From positions 1 to 29,930 of IMG/VR virus record IMGVR_UViG_3300035698_011143: a stretch of 29,930 nucleotides of DNA. One strand, given 5' to 3'. A program made the translations under genes and the position numbers. Under the pieces are notes generated by a model. It was not told the origin of the DNA. It did no database searches and worked only from the letters and a program-made list of their open reading frames with translations. Of the stretch, positions 15,360 through 22,182 are shown piece by piece (the stretch's first letter is position 1; each line of letters begins with the position of its first letter). Source of the stretch: a virus.

Positions 15360-15683
15360 TTAACCAAATCTCAATTTATATAACAGTAAATCTTCTTCGG
15401 TTTTGAATGCTAGGTACCTATGTGGCGGCAGCCATTCTTCTGAAAAATAACACAAGTCTGCATCAATGACCTGAATACAGTATATTTTGTTTTCTTTTGC
15501 CCAACTAGATACAGATTCTGCCCATTTATCCCAATCAATCCATGGACCTATATACCTAATTAGTTTTAATGCAACATGGAATGGAAAACTATCATCGATT
15601 TCTTGAAGTCTTATGAGAGCAGAATCAAGCCAATCATCATGAAATGGATCGTATTCTACGTCATATTCAGAGTAATAAGTCAT
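15360..15683 (-). CDS. FxTEED-family small protein (paralog C)
   Basis: 107 residues with the full family pattern: DDSFPFHVALKLI, SWAKENKIYCIQVIDADLCY and YLAFKTEEDLLLYKLRFG. The ATG overlaps the stop of the decayed upstream copy as ATGA. At the DNA level its 3' end is nearly identical to that of the decayed copy (15682-15720 against 15362-15400), so the two arose by recent duplication. Function unknown. Confidence 0.85.
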   Translation of the reverse strand: MTYYSEYDVEYDPFHDDWLDSALIRLQEIDDSFPFHVALKLIRYIGPWIDWDKWAESVSSWAKENKIYCIQVIDADLCYFSEEWLPPHRYLAFKTEEDLLLYKLRFG

Positions 15684-15996
15684 ACAAATCTCAATTGATA
15701 TAACAGTAAATCTTCTTCAGTTCCAAACATCATGCAATGATAATGAGTCGCTAACGGGTGTGTCGGAATGTCTATGGTTAGGTTTTAAATATCGAATTAT
15801 AAAACCTAACACACTTGATTTTGTTAGTTTCTGCCTATGGACCAATATCTATCACACTTTGTTTATATGTCAACGGACAGTGATACGGATATAATTCTAC
15901 AAATGGAGAGAAGAAGTCGAACCGGCCTTTAGGAACATGAATATTCTGTCCCTCGGAGAATATATCGCAAATATTGAGATTTATGAAATAACTCAT
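15680..15996 (-). pseudogene. Decayed FxTEED-family paralog D (nonsense + frameshift)
   Basis: Reading from the ATG at 15994-15996 (ATGA overlap with the upstream gene) gives MSYFINLNICDIFSEG, then FVELYPYHCPLTY and VIDIGP. Next comes an in-frame TAG at 15835-15837 (codon 54) where siblings have Trp of the WAxxNxIxC block. After it AETNKIKCVRFYNS continues in the same frame. A one-base loss near 15778-15787 then shifts to the frame ending HCMMFGTEEDLLLYQLRFV, whose TGA overlaps the next ATG. Full length would be about 105 residues, like its siblings. The terminal Gly is Val and FKTEED is FGTEED. Either a real pseudogene or two consensus errors; the nonsense change argues for real decay. Confidence 0.8.
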
Positions 15997-16301
15997 GAGA
16001 ACTGTAACACAAATAACATTTTTTCTGACTCGGTCTCAAATGCTGCATAGAATGATGGGTAACCTTGGTCAGGTAATAGATAATTAGTCCAATTCATGAG
16101 TACACAATTTATTTGATTCTCATTCGCCCATTTAATAATTCGATTTCCCGATGAAACATATGTGGGATGAGGTAATTCGACACGGTATGGATATATATCG
16201 TCGTATGCCTTAATCATGTTTCTATCAGTTTCTAATTCAGAATCTCCGGCCCAGAACGTTTTTTGACGACAATATTCTTTTTTCGTTGTTCTCAACGGCA
16301 T
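15993..16301 (-). CDS. FxTEED-family small protein (paralog E)
   Basis: 102 residues. Blocks: DDIYPYRVELPHPTY, KWANENQINCVLMNWTNYLL and FYAAFETESEKMLFVLQFS, a more divergent C-terminus. The ATG overlaps the preceding stop as TAATG. The basic N-terminus MPLRTTKKEYCRQK is not shared with other copies. Function unknown. Confidence 0.8.
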   Translation of the reverse strand: MPLRTTKKEYCRQKTFWAGDSELETDRNMIKAYDDIYPYRVELPHPTYVSSGNRIIKWANENQINCVLMNWTNYLLPDQGYPSFYAAFETESEKMLFVLQFS

Positions 16302-16729
16302 TATCCAGCGGCATTCTGTTGATAAACGTAAAGACTCTTATACATTTGGTAAACTAGATAAAGTTCTACCTTTGAATATCCGCCGGCGGAGAACTCGTCA
16401 ATCTCATCTTTGCCGTTTAGCATATGGTCGATGGTTTGGTTGAACAAGTCTTCTCGGTCATCAAACGACCATTTCTTCATGGTAGTAAGAAGTGCTTTTG
16501 CAGTACGAATTGGACCGAACAATTTCATTATACCCCAAAAAACGATCCGTTCGAACAAAGAAGTCCCGGTCGGCGTCATTAGGCCTAAAGAAACCAATCC
16601 AGTGACGAACATGAGTTTGCTATAATCATTAAGATTTGCTGTGATTTCGTCAGCAATATTTGACAAGCATTCTGCAGAAGTAGAATCTATTTCTTCATGA
16701 GTGTATTTAACTCCGTAGTTCGTAGTCAT
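16301..16729 (-). CDS. Hypothetical protein with a hydrophobic middle
   Basis: 142 residues, no family recognised. An amphipathic/hydrophobic stretch at about 38-70 (LMFVTGLVSLGLMTPTG, then IVFWGIMKLFG) could be membrane-associated or a buried helical hairpin. Charged, polar sequence follows (KKWSFDDREDLFNQTIDHML), with an Asn/Gln-rich end. GAAAGG precedes the ATG. It is followed with a TAATG overlap by paralog E, which suggests co-expression. Confidence 0.75.
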   Translation of the reverse strand: MTTNYGVKYTHEEIDSTSAECLSNIADEITANLNDYSKLMFVTGLVSLGLMTPTGTSLFERIVFWGIMKLFGPIRTAKALLTTMKKWSFDDREDLFNQTIDHMLNGKDEIDEFSAGGYSKVELYLVYQMYKSLYVYQQNAAG

Positions 16730-16759
16730 GACTTTGATACCTTTCTATAAAATTGTATT

Positions 16760-17179
16760 TTACTTTAATTCTCTATCTTTGTCTAGTATAATAATAGGGA
16801 ATTGCTCAATTAGATGCTCGGTAAACGGGATATCAGAATAAACATGTTCTCGCCATGCTTTTGGTTCAATCTCGTCATTGTGTGATGGTTTTTCTCGATT
16901 AACCTTTTCTTTCTTTCTACGATACGCTCGAACTTCGTATTCATACAAAGCTGATCGAAGATGCCACAGTGTAGCATCTGTTTCAGCGCAAGGCAATATA
17001 GAATTCAAATATTCGGTACGTTCAATTAAAGAACGTATAACCTCCTGTGTCTGCAAACCTGGCCATTCTTCATCATACTGAATAGCACCACCGGACCTTT
17101 TTACAAACGTAAGTGTAACAGAATCTTCGGATCCTAATTGCCACAGTTTATAAACATGCCCGGGATCAATTACTTCCAT
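16760..17179 (-). CDS. Conserved phage protein of the EWPGLQTQEV type
   Basis: 139 residues. The core VKRSGGAIQYDEEWPGLQTQ, then EVIRSLIERTEYLNSILPCA and LRSALYEYEVRAYRRKKEK, matches a pattern I recognise in unannotated proteins of many large phages. Length is typical. No catalytic motif is visible; the basic helix near 98-118 could bind nucleic acid. The ATG overlaps the previous stop as TAATG. Probably early, from its place in the leftward operon. Confidence 0.8.
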   Translation of the reverse strand: MEVIDPGHVYKLWQLGSEDSVTLTFVKRSGGAIQYDEEWPGLQTQEVIRSLIERTEYLNSILPCAETDATLWHLRSALYEYEVRAYRRKKEKVNREKPSHNDEIEPKAWREHVYSDIPFTEHLIEQFPIIILDKDRELK

Positions 17180-17529
17180 TACCCAGCGCTCTTTTGACTA
17201 AGTTGATAAATTTCGATGGTGATGTCGTCTCGATGCATGAATTTCTTAAATTCAATAAGTTCATTTGTTACATAAGAAGGTTTTCGATTTAGAAGTTGCG
17301 CATAGTTGCATGCCATGGTTTCTTCGGATAGCAGAGGGCCACCTCCAAACAACTCATTATCTCCTACTACGAAAATAACAACCAAGTGTCGCAGTGCATT
17401 CTCATTGTTGTTGTCGGGCCATTCTGCCGCTACTTCTGGACTCTTGAAGTAATCTAGGGTACTTCTAGCCTCGATTAGAATATCTCGACGGGTATTCCTC
17501 ATGGTAAATTTTCGAGTATAATCTTCCAT
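17179..17529 (-). CDS. Hypothetical protein
   Basis: 116 residues from the second of two adjacent ATGs (17527-17529), chosen because it lies 6 nt from a TAGGAG site; the first ATG would leave only 3. No family recognised. Features are a basic N-terminus (RKFTMRNTRRDILIEARS), a hydrophobic strand LRHLVVIFVVGDNEL and a polar C-terminus. Located directly after the ligase gene. Confidence 0.75.
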   Translation of the reverse strand: MEDYTRKFTMRNTRRDILIEARSTLDYFKSPEVAAEWPDNNNENALRHLVVIFVVGDNELFGGGPLLSEETMACNYAQLLNRKPSYVTNELIEFKKFMHRDDITIEIYQLSQKSAG

Positions 17530-17541
17530 CATAGTCTCCTA

Positions 17542-18669
17542 TTAAAGGTCGCGCCTGCCCTTGAAACACGTAACGGTTACTGGAAAACGTGGCTTGCCAT
17601 CCGGCGTCCAACGAAAATGCCGTACTGTTCCTTGCCCGCTGACATATTGATCACGTTCTGCCCACAATTCCTTGTAGAACTTAACACCGCCTTTAATACC
17701 GGATGAGAATTCACTGCCGTCCTCTAGCAAGTATACAATCCTGCCAGCCATTCCACTCCTGTTTCCAGAACCTTCTTCGATGCGAATAATCTTAAATTCG
17801 TCGTCGTCAAACTCTTTTCGTTTCAGCAAATTCTTCGAACGCTTCTGTTCATATTCGGTGCCGTTTACGCGGATGATCTGCCCTTCCATGCCATCTTCGA
17901 CATATTCTCCATAGGCTTCGTCAATGTCATCACTTGTTGCAACAAGGTCGGTTGGTACCATAACCAACGAAACAAAATTTGAAGCAAGAAAGAGACTTTC
18001 GATTGCAGCAAATCTAGTTTCAAATCCGCCTACTACCGACGGCATATCGTATACCCAATATTCAACAAGTTGCTTGCTCTTAATAAGGTCATCTTCAGTT
18101 ACCTTGACACGCTTGACCATGGAGACAATTTCGTTGAAGTCTTCCTTAAGTGCATGGTTGTAAAGTTCACCATCGAGGACTAGGTCTGGATCAACAGCAA
18201 ATACAGCAGCCAATTCCTGCATCACATGCGGGCATGATTCGATTGGTTTGCCGTTGCGTGTAAACATGCCATCACGGTTAACAATGCAACGGACGCCGTC
18301 TAGTTTCGGCTGGCTAAACAAACTATTTCTGCCACCGATAATCTTAGCGGAATATTTCTCAAAGCCTTTTGCTAGCATTGGTTTGAAGAACTTTGCAATA
18401 TCAATGTTGTCTTGTTCTGTATGATAATTCCCCTGCTCTAACTTCTTCTTGTAAGTTGCAGTAACTTCCAGGAGTGCCTGTTCCTCAGGACTGGTTTCAT
18501 TTGCACGGCCAACGTTTTTACCTTCGCATTCTGTCCAGTTTGAGGTAACTTTCTTGCCGTCAATCTGACCACTTACGGTCCTGTATTTGTTTCCTTCGAT
18601 TTCTTGGGACCATACTTGGGTCGCGCCCGTCGAAGTCCGTTTGAAAATAATCGTACCTGGTTGCGTCAT
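17542..18669 (-). CDS. ATP-dependent DNA ligase with WGR-like N-terminal domain
   Basis: 375 residues from the ATG at 18667-18669, which follows AAGGGA. An earlier in-frame ATG at 18693 would overlap the previous gene and lacks a site. Residues 1-80 (TIIFKRTSTGATQVWSQEIE, NKYRTVSGQ, KKVTSNWTECEGKNVGRANE) resemble a WGR-type DNA-binding domain often found on phage ligases. The adenylation domain has Lys122 in QPKLDGVR (motif I), LDGELY (III, 165-170), VYDMP (IIIa), EDGMEGQIIR (IV) and LLKRKEF (V). An OB domain ends FPVTVTCFKGRRDL. It seals nicks with ATP during phage replication or repair. This is the only clear enzyme in the leftward operon. Confidence 0.93.
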   Translation of the reverse strand: MTQPGTIIFKRTSTGATQVWSQEIEGNKYRTVSGQIDGKKVTSNWTECEGKNVGRANETSPEEQALLEVTATYKKKLEQGNYHTEQDNIDIAKFFKPMLAKGFEKYSAKIIGGRNSLFSQPKLDGVRCIVNRDGMFTRNGKPIESCPHVMQELAAVFAVDPDLVLDGELYNHALKEDFNEIVSMVKRVKVTEDDLIKSKQLVEYWVYDMPSVVGGFETRFAAIESLFLASNFVSLVMVPTDLVATSDDIDEAYGEYVEDGMEGQIIRVNGTEYEQKRSKNLLKRKEFDDDEFKIIRIEEGSGNRSGMAGRIVYLLEDGSEFSSGIKGGVKFYKELWAERDQYVSGQGTVRHFRWTPDGKPRFPVTVTCFKGRRDL

Positions 18670-18670
18670 T

Positions 18671-18859
18671 CTAGTTTCCCTTTTCAATGTCATTTATTAC
18701 TGTACACTCAAACAGATCTTTGTCAAGCCCTAACAGGCGAAACATAGATTCATATGCTTCTTTAATGGGGATACCACCATACATCGAATTCGGATCATGT
18801 TTTTGTGCGTAATACATATAAAATAACAGGGAAGTAAGGTCTCTATTCATTGCGCTCAT
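18671..18859 (-). CDS. Hypothetical small protein before the ligase
   Basis: 62 residues. AAAGGA lies 7 nt before the ATG at 18859. Sequence: LTSLLFYMYYAQKHDPNSMY, then GGIPIKEAYESMFRLLGLD, helical and aromatic-rich. The ligase ribosome binding site (AAGGGA) lies inside its last codons, so the two are tightly coupled. No function can be given. Confidence 0.7.
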   Translation of the reverse strand: MSAMNRDLTSLLFYMYYAQKHDPNSMYGGIPIKEAYESMFRLLGLDKDLFECTVINDIEKGN

Positions 18860-18870
18860 TGTGCAATCCT

Positions 18871-19143
18871 TTATAGGTATGTTAACATGAATTGGAGTTT
18901 AGTGTCTTCATCTTTGAATACGAAATGTTGTTCTGATAAGCAATACAACATTGACCAGGAGTTGTACTCAGTTACTTCTACACATATAAAATCAGGTTTA
19001 TTAGAAGGTTTCATATATAGCGGCATGATATAATAGCGGTCACCATCAACATAATTGCAAAGGTGCACAGGCCATTCTTCTAGAATATCAGCTATTAACG
19101 AATCTTCGCTTGGTCTATTGAACCTATGTACCCTGCCATCCAT
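18871..19143 (-). CDS. FxTEED-family small protein (paralog F, divergent)
   Basis: 90 residues. The family end is recognisable but drifted: HFVFKDEDTKLQFMLTYL. EEWPVHLCNYVDG matches the (E)-x-(Y/F/W)P block, and PDFICVEVTEYNS takes the place of NxIxC. Membership is inferred from block order and position rather than strong identity. It starts 1 nt after the preceding stop. Confidence 0.7.
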   Translation of the reverse strand: MDGRVHRFNRPSEDSLIADILEEWPVHLCNYVDGDRYYIMPLYMKPSNKPDFICVEVTEYNSWSMLYCLSEQHFVFKDEDTKLQFMLTYL

Positions 19144-19144
19144 G

Positions 19145-19408
19145 TTAATTAAATTTCAAATTAAATAGCATCATATCTTCTTCGGTTTCAAACATTAGTT
19201 GATCTTTATCAATTATACCCCAAGGCATTATAGCATGAATCATATGCATTGCATTGATTTTGTTATGAGCCGCCCAACCATAAACAAATTCGTATTTTGA
19301 CTTTGAGAAATCATCTAAGTAGCAACTAAACGGGAATTCTTCCTGTATCTGAATTAAGCTAGAACATGATGTATTAAGCCACTTCCGATATATGAAATTC
19401 TTTATCAA
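19145..19408 (-). CDS. FxTEED-family small protein (paralog G)
   Basis: 87 residues starting at TTG, which overlaps the upstream stop as TTGA. Blocks: EEFPFSCYLDDF, YGWAAHNKINAMHMIHAI (Cys replaced by Ala) and QLMFETEEDMMLFNLKFN. Function unknown. Confidence 0.75.
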   Translation of the reverse strand: MIKNFIYRKWLNTSCSSLIQIQEEFPFSCYLDDFSKSKYEFVYGWAAHNKINAMHMIHAIMPWGIIDKDQLMFETEEDMMLFNLKFN

Positions 19409-19665
19409 TGTGACATCATGTAAAGTAACAAATCATCAGTTGTCCTAAACCTAAGATAATTTCGACGCGGGCACTGTACATCCCTCTCTGCTACAAGAAA
19501 GCAATCTACGTTATTCTGCAAAGCCCAATGTCGACAGTCTGACAGAATGGGCCCGGAGTCAAGGCGACACACATGAGGATATCGTTTATTTCTTATTTCT
19601 ACTTCGCGTTGACTCCAATCCGATAATGCATCATCCGGATGGAATATGATTTTATAAAAAAACAT
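19405..19665 (-). CDS. FxTEED-family small protein (paralog H)
   Basis: 86 residues. Blocks: NKRYPHVCRLDSG, CRHWALQNNVDCFLVAERDV and YLRFRTTDDLLLYMMSH, truncated by two or three residues at the end. GAGGA lies just before the ATG, and the gene starts 9 nt after the stop of the 330-residue gene upstream. Function unknown. Confidence 0.8.
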   Translation of the reverse strand: MFFYKIIFHPDDALSDWSQREVEIRNKRYPHVCRLDSGPILSDCRHWALQNNVDCFLVAERDVQCPRRNYLRFRTTDDLLLYMMSH

Positions 19666-19674
19666 GAGTCCTCA

Positions 19675-20667
19675 TCAATCGCTAAACACCATAGATGCAA
19701 TTTCGCCCTTTACCATATCTTTAGTAACGGAGTTGCAGAAATCCTTTGCTTGGTTGTGGTCATAAAACCCAATCTTTGTCTTGATCCAGTTTATCTCGCC
19801 TTGCCCATTAAGGGTTTCTATCCTGTTATTAAAAAGCTTAATCGGATCTCCAGGCTGTACAAAAAGGTCCTTTATAGCATCGATTTCATCTTGGGGCGCA
19901 TCTGTTTTGATAATTTCTACAACTGTTGGCTTTGCAACCTGCAGATATGTCTTCCTGTAGGTAGCATGCATAAACAGATGACGTTTTGCCTGGAGAACAG
20001 CTTCTGGCTCTCCGTCGTGCAGCCCACCGATACGTTCTTCCTTGACAGCAATTCTATTGCTCCAACCACTTGGACTGTAGAGATACATAACTCTGGAAAT
20101 TACAGCAACGGTTATTTCGCCTAGGTAAATCATTTCTGATTTGTTCCGGAGCCTAACAGTGTCGCCAATTTTTACATCAGCCATCTTGATTGCACTTACT
20201 TCGCCACTTTCAATCTTGGAATCGCGAAAAGCTTTCGCGTACACGTCAGATCCTACTTTTGTCAAGTAGTTCACAGCGCCAGTTCTAACCCATATGCACT
20301 TGTCTTGTATAACGCCGTTAATAATTGTGCAATCTTGAATCAGTCCAAACAGGCTGTCTGCGTAAATCTGCAAGCTAAAGCCGCGAGGATCCTGGATATC
20401 GAACACCTTGTTATCAGTGGTATATCTCGAAGTCCATTCTGTGATTTTAAAGCCAGTTTGCGCGACATTGTCTAGCACCATTCCTGAATAAACCGTGTCC
20501 TTATCTGAAACTTTTGACGCCCGTGACCAGGTGTTAGCCACCCAATCTTCAACTGTGTCTTTTCGCTTCCGCGCTGCATAATTATTGCCATCTGGCACCA
20601 TAAACCCTGCGCCATTTGCTCTAACACCTACATACAATGTTGCAGGAAGCTTATAATTGTCTACCAT
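19675..20667 (-). CDS. Conserved large-phage protein, first gene of the leftward operon
   Basis: 330 residues. LPATLYVGVRANGAGFMVPD near the N-terminus, RKRKDTVEDWV, IQDPRGFSLQIYADSL and GVIQDKCIWVRTG form a pattern I recall in unannotated proteins of large phages. About 165-200 (AIKMADVKIGDTVRLRNKSE, then MIYLGEITVAVIS) looks like a small beta-barrel. No catalytic motif is evident. AAGGAG (20679-20684) precedes the ATG. A strong sigma70-type promoter at 20696-20723 probably drives this gene and the genes to its left. Early, function unknown. Confidence 0.8.
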   Translation of the reverse strand: MVDNYKLPATLYVGVRANGAGFMVPDGNNYAARKRKDTVEDWVANTWSRASKVSDKDTVYSGMVLDNVAQTGFKITEWTSRYTTDNKVFDIQDPRGFSLQIYADSLFGLIQDCTIINGVIQDKCIWVRTGAVNYLTKVGSDVYAKAFRDSKIESGEVSAIKMADVKIGDTVRLRNKSEMIYLGEITVAVISRVMYLYSPSGWSNRIAVKEERIGGLHDGEPEAVLQAKRHLFMHATYRKTYLQVAKPTVVEIIKTDAPQDEIDAIKDLFVQPGDPIKLFNNRIETLNGQGEINWIKTKIGFYDHNQAKDFCNSVTKDMVKGEIASMVFSD

Positions 20668-20695
20668 GGGACTCTTCTCTCCTTGTTATCGTGTT

Positions 20696-20723
20696 AATAT
20701 AACAGATATATAAAAAGAGTCAA
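20696..20723 (-). promoter_or_regulatory. Sigma70-type promoter of the leftward early operon
   Basis: On the minus strand, TTGACT (20718-20723) and TATATT (20696-20701) are 16 nt apart. The predicted leader includes the AAGGAG site of the 330-residue gene. It lies 3 nt from the rightward GATAAATA, so early and late transcription diverge from the same point. Confidence 0.7.
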
Positions 20724-20725
20724 CT

Positions 20726-20733
20726 GATAAATA
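20726..20733 (+). promoter_or_regulatory. Late promoter GATAAATA before the virion/glycan island
   Basis: GATAAATAC, 91 nt before the ATG at 20824, a longer leader than at other sites. The leader contains a small AGCTA/TAGCT inverted repeat at 20739-20753. Confidence 0.55.
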
Positions 20734-20823
20734 CTAATAGCTAAAAAATAGCTTTATGCTGATTGTAAACCCCTCAGCGTAGTGAATAGAACTCACACAG
20801 GACTTCTTTAAGGAGAAAACAAA

Positions 20824-21237
20824 ATGGGACGACCATTAAAAATGACAGAGACAGTTAGCGGATCGCTAAAGGTTGGAGTACTTGGCGACACTAGCCAAGC
20901 AGGTAATCAGATTCAGTTTATCGGATTTGTTACTAGTGGTAGCGCAAATAACGGATATGCAACCGCACAAAAAGGCGCAACTACATTCAAGATCACAACT
21001 AGTGACGGAACTGAGGATCTAGTTTTGACCACAGTAGCTAGTGGATCGCTTACGGCCGGTCAGTGCCAACTTACAGCAACAGATTCTGCTAGCGGAACAT
21101 ATTATGTTTCTAAGATCACTAGCAATTTTGTAACGCTTGTACCAGTTACAGGAAGCCAGTTTGCTTCTGGAGACCGCGCAACATGGGTTACATCTAGCCC
21201 AAGTGCTGGTGTTAGTGTTTCTATCGTAACAGCCTAA
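20824..21237 (+). CDS. Small virion protein, MGRPLxK type
   Basis: 137 residues, Gly/Ser/Thr-rich and beta-type with no helices evident. The MGRPLKM start followed by alternating strands (NQIQFIGFVTSG, GATTFKITTSDGTEDLVLTT, YYVSKITSNFVTLVPVTG) resembles a family of small structural proteins in T4-like marine phages. Probably a head decoration or fibre-associated protein. Strong AAGGAG, 8 nt before the ATG, behind a late promoter, with a hairpin terminator directly after: a well-expressed single-gene unit. Confidence 0.75.
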   Translation: MGRPLKMTETVSGSLKVGVLGDTSQAGNQIQFIGFVTSGSANNGYATAQKGATTFKITTSDGTEDLVLTTVASGSLTAGQCQLTATDSASGTYYVSKITSNFVTLVPVTGSQFASGDRATWVTSSPSAGVSVSIVTA

Positions 21238-21243
21238 GTCAAC

Positions 21244-21251
21244 GATAAATA
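21244..21251 (+). promoter_or_regulatory. Late promoter GATAAATA overlapping a terminator
   Basis: AACGATAAATAA, 29 nt before the ATG at 21280, overlapping the first bases of the hairpin at 21249-21276. The same extended sequence occurs at 24401-24408. Confidence 0.6.
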
Positions 21252-21276
21252 AGGGGGAAAGAAATTTCCCCCTTAT
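21249..21276 (+). terminator. Strong hairpin terminator after the MGRPL virion gene
   Basis: A perfect 12-bp stem (ATAAGGGGGAAA / TTTCCCCCTTAT) with a GAAA tetraloop, 12 nt after the stop codon. The T-rich 3' arm is very short. A transcript starting at the overlapping late promoter would begin inside the 5' arm and could not form the hairpin, so the element may terminate only upstream transcripts. Confidence 0.7.
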
Positions 21277-21279
21277 ATC

Positions 21280-21873
21280 ATGACAGAACATTCATTTATC
21301 TTAGGAAACGGCAAAACAAGATTGAATTATGATATCGATCTTCTGAAATCCATCGGCAAAGTATATGCTTGTAACCGAGCATATGAAGATTTTATACCAG
21401 ATGTACTAGTGAGTGTAGACAAAGATATTGCACATGAAATACAGCAAAATGGATATAGTGCCATTCATGATCATTATACCCGAGCTGCTAACATCATCAA
21501 ATATAGCGGAGCAATTCCTATTGCAAAGAATTATGGGTTTTCGAGTGGACCTGTAGCATTAACCATCGCTGCTATGAACGGTACAAAAAATTTATTCATG
21601 ATAGGCATGGATTTAATTAGTGATACGAAGAACATCAACAACCTTTATTCAGATCGGTTATTTTATAAGACGAGTGATTCTCATGCTACTTACCATGGTA
21701 ATTGGGTCACACAAATACAAGGTATTATGAAAGAACATTTGAACCAAACCTTTTACCATGTAGGCCCTTTGTCCGGATATACCCCGGAAGAATGGAAGAT
21801 GTGCAATAATTTTTGTACATTAGAAAATGAAGAATTTCTAGAATTGATAAATACAACGAATAAGATGGAGTAG
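21280..21873 (+). CDS. GNG-type (DUF115/sialyltransferase-like) protein
   Basis: 197 residues. It starts with FILGNGKTRLNYDIDLLKSI and GKVYACNRAYEDFIPDVLVS, then VDKDIAHEI. This Rossmann-like N-terminus is known in many phage and bacterial proteins near DUF115/MptE-like and CST-type sialyltransferase folds, where GNGxS-type loops bind a nucleotide or nucleotide sugar. GPVALTIAAMNGTKNLFMIG with MDLIS would be the second half of such a fold. It probably acts in glycan metabolism with the enzymes downstream; the substrate is unknown. No ribosome binding site: the ATG lies only 3 nt after the hairpin at 21249-21276. Confidence 0.7.
   Translation: MTEHSFILGNGKTRLNYDIDLLKSIGKVYACNRAYEDFIPDVLVSVDKDIAHEIQQNGYSAIHDHYTRAANIIKYSGAIPIAKNYGFSSGPVALTIAAMNGTKNLFMIGMDLISDTKNINNLYSDRLFYKTSDSHATYHGNWVTQIQGIMKEHLNQTFYHVGPLSGYTPEEWKMCNNFCTLENEEFLELINTTNKME
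21846..21853 (+). promoter_or_regulatory. Late promoter GATAAATA within the end of the GNG gene
   Basis: GATAAATAC, 23 nt before the ATG at 21876, inside the last codons of the preceding gene. Confidence 0.5.
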
Positions 21874-21875
21874 AC

Positions 21876-22139
21876 ATGTCAAAGACCTTAAAGATTAGCG
21901 GAAATTACACAATTGACAGTGACGGGAGTATTTCTATTGACCCCGGTGCATCTAACAGAGTTGTTATATGTGGCGATTCTATTACTATTGACACTACACG
22001 AACTGTTTCATCTGCGGTCGGCATAGCAGGCGACGTTGCAGGCATGTTCGCCTGGAGTGCTAGTTTTGTGTATATCTGTTCAGGAACCTATGATGGATCT
22101 ACAGAAATTTGGCGTAGGGTCGCAGTGTCCACTTGGTAA
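21876..22139 (+). CDS. Small beta-rich structural protein
   Basis: 87 residues. It begins KTLKISGNYTIDSDGSISID and continues NRVVICGDSITIDTTRTVSS, a beta-strand pattern like the short fibre/structural modules of T4-like marine phages (ISGDYTI...V.G.L.V). It ends GTYDGSTEIWRRVAVSTW. ATGGAG precedes the ATG by 6 nt. A virion or fibre-associated role is inferred from composition, late promoter and position. Confidence 0.65.
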   Translation: MSKTLKISGNYTIDSDGSISIDPGASNRVVICGDSITIDTTRTVSSAVGIAGDVAGMFAWSASFVYICSGTYDGSTEIWRRVAVSTW

Positions 22140-22182
22140 GTATTAAATTGCTCTAGCACTACGATTAGTAGTATAGTTAAGT

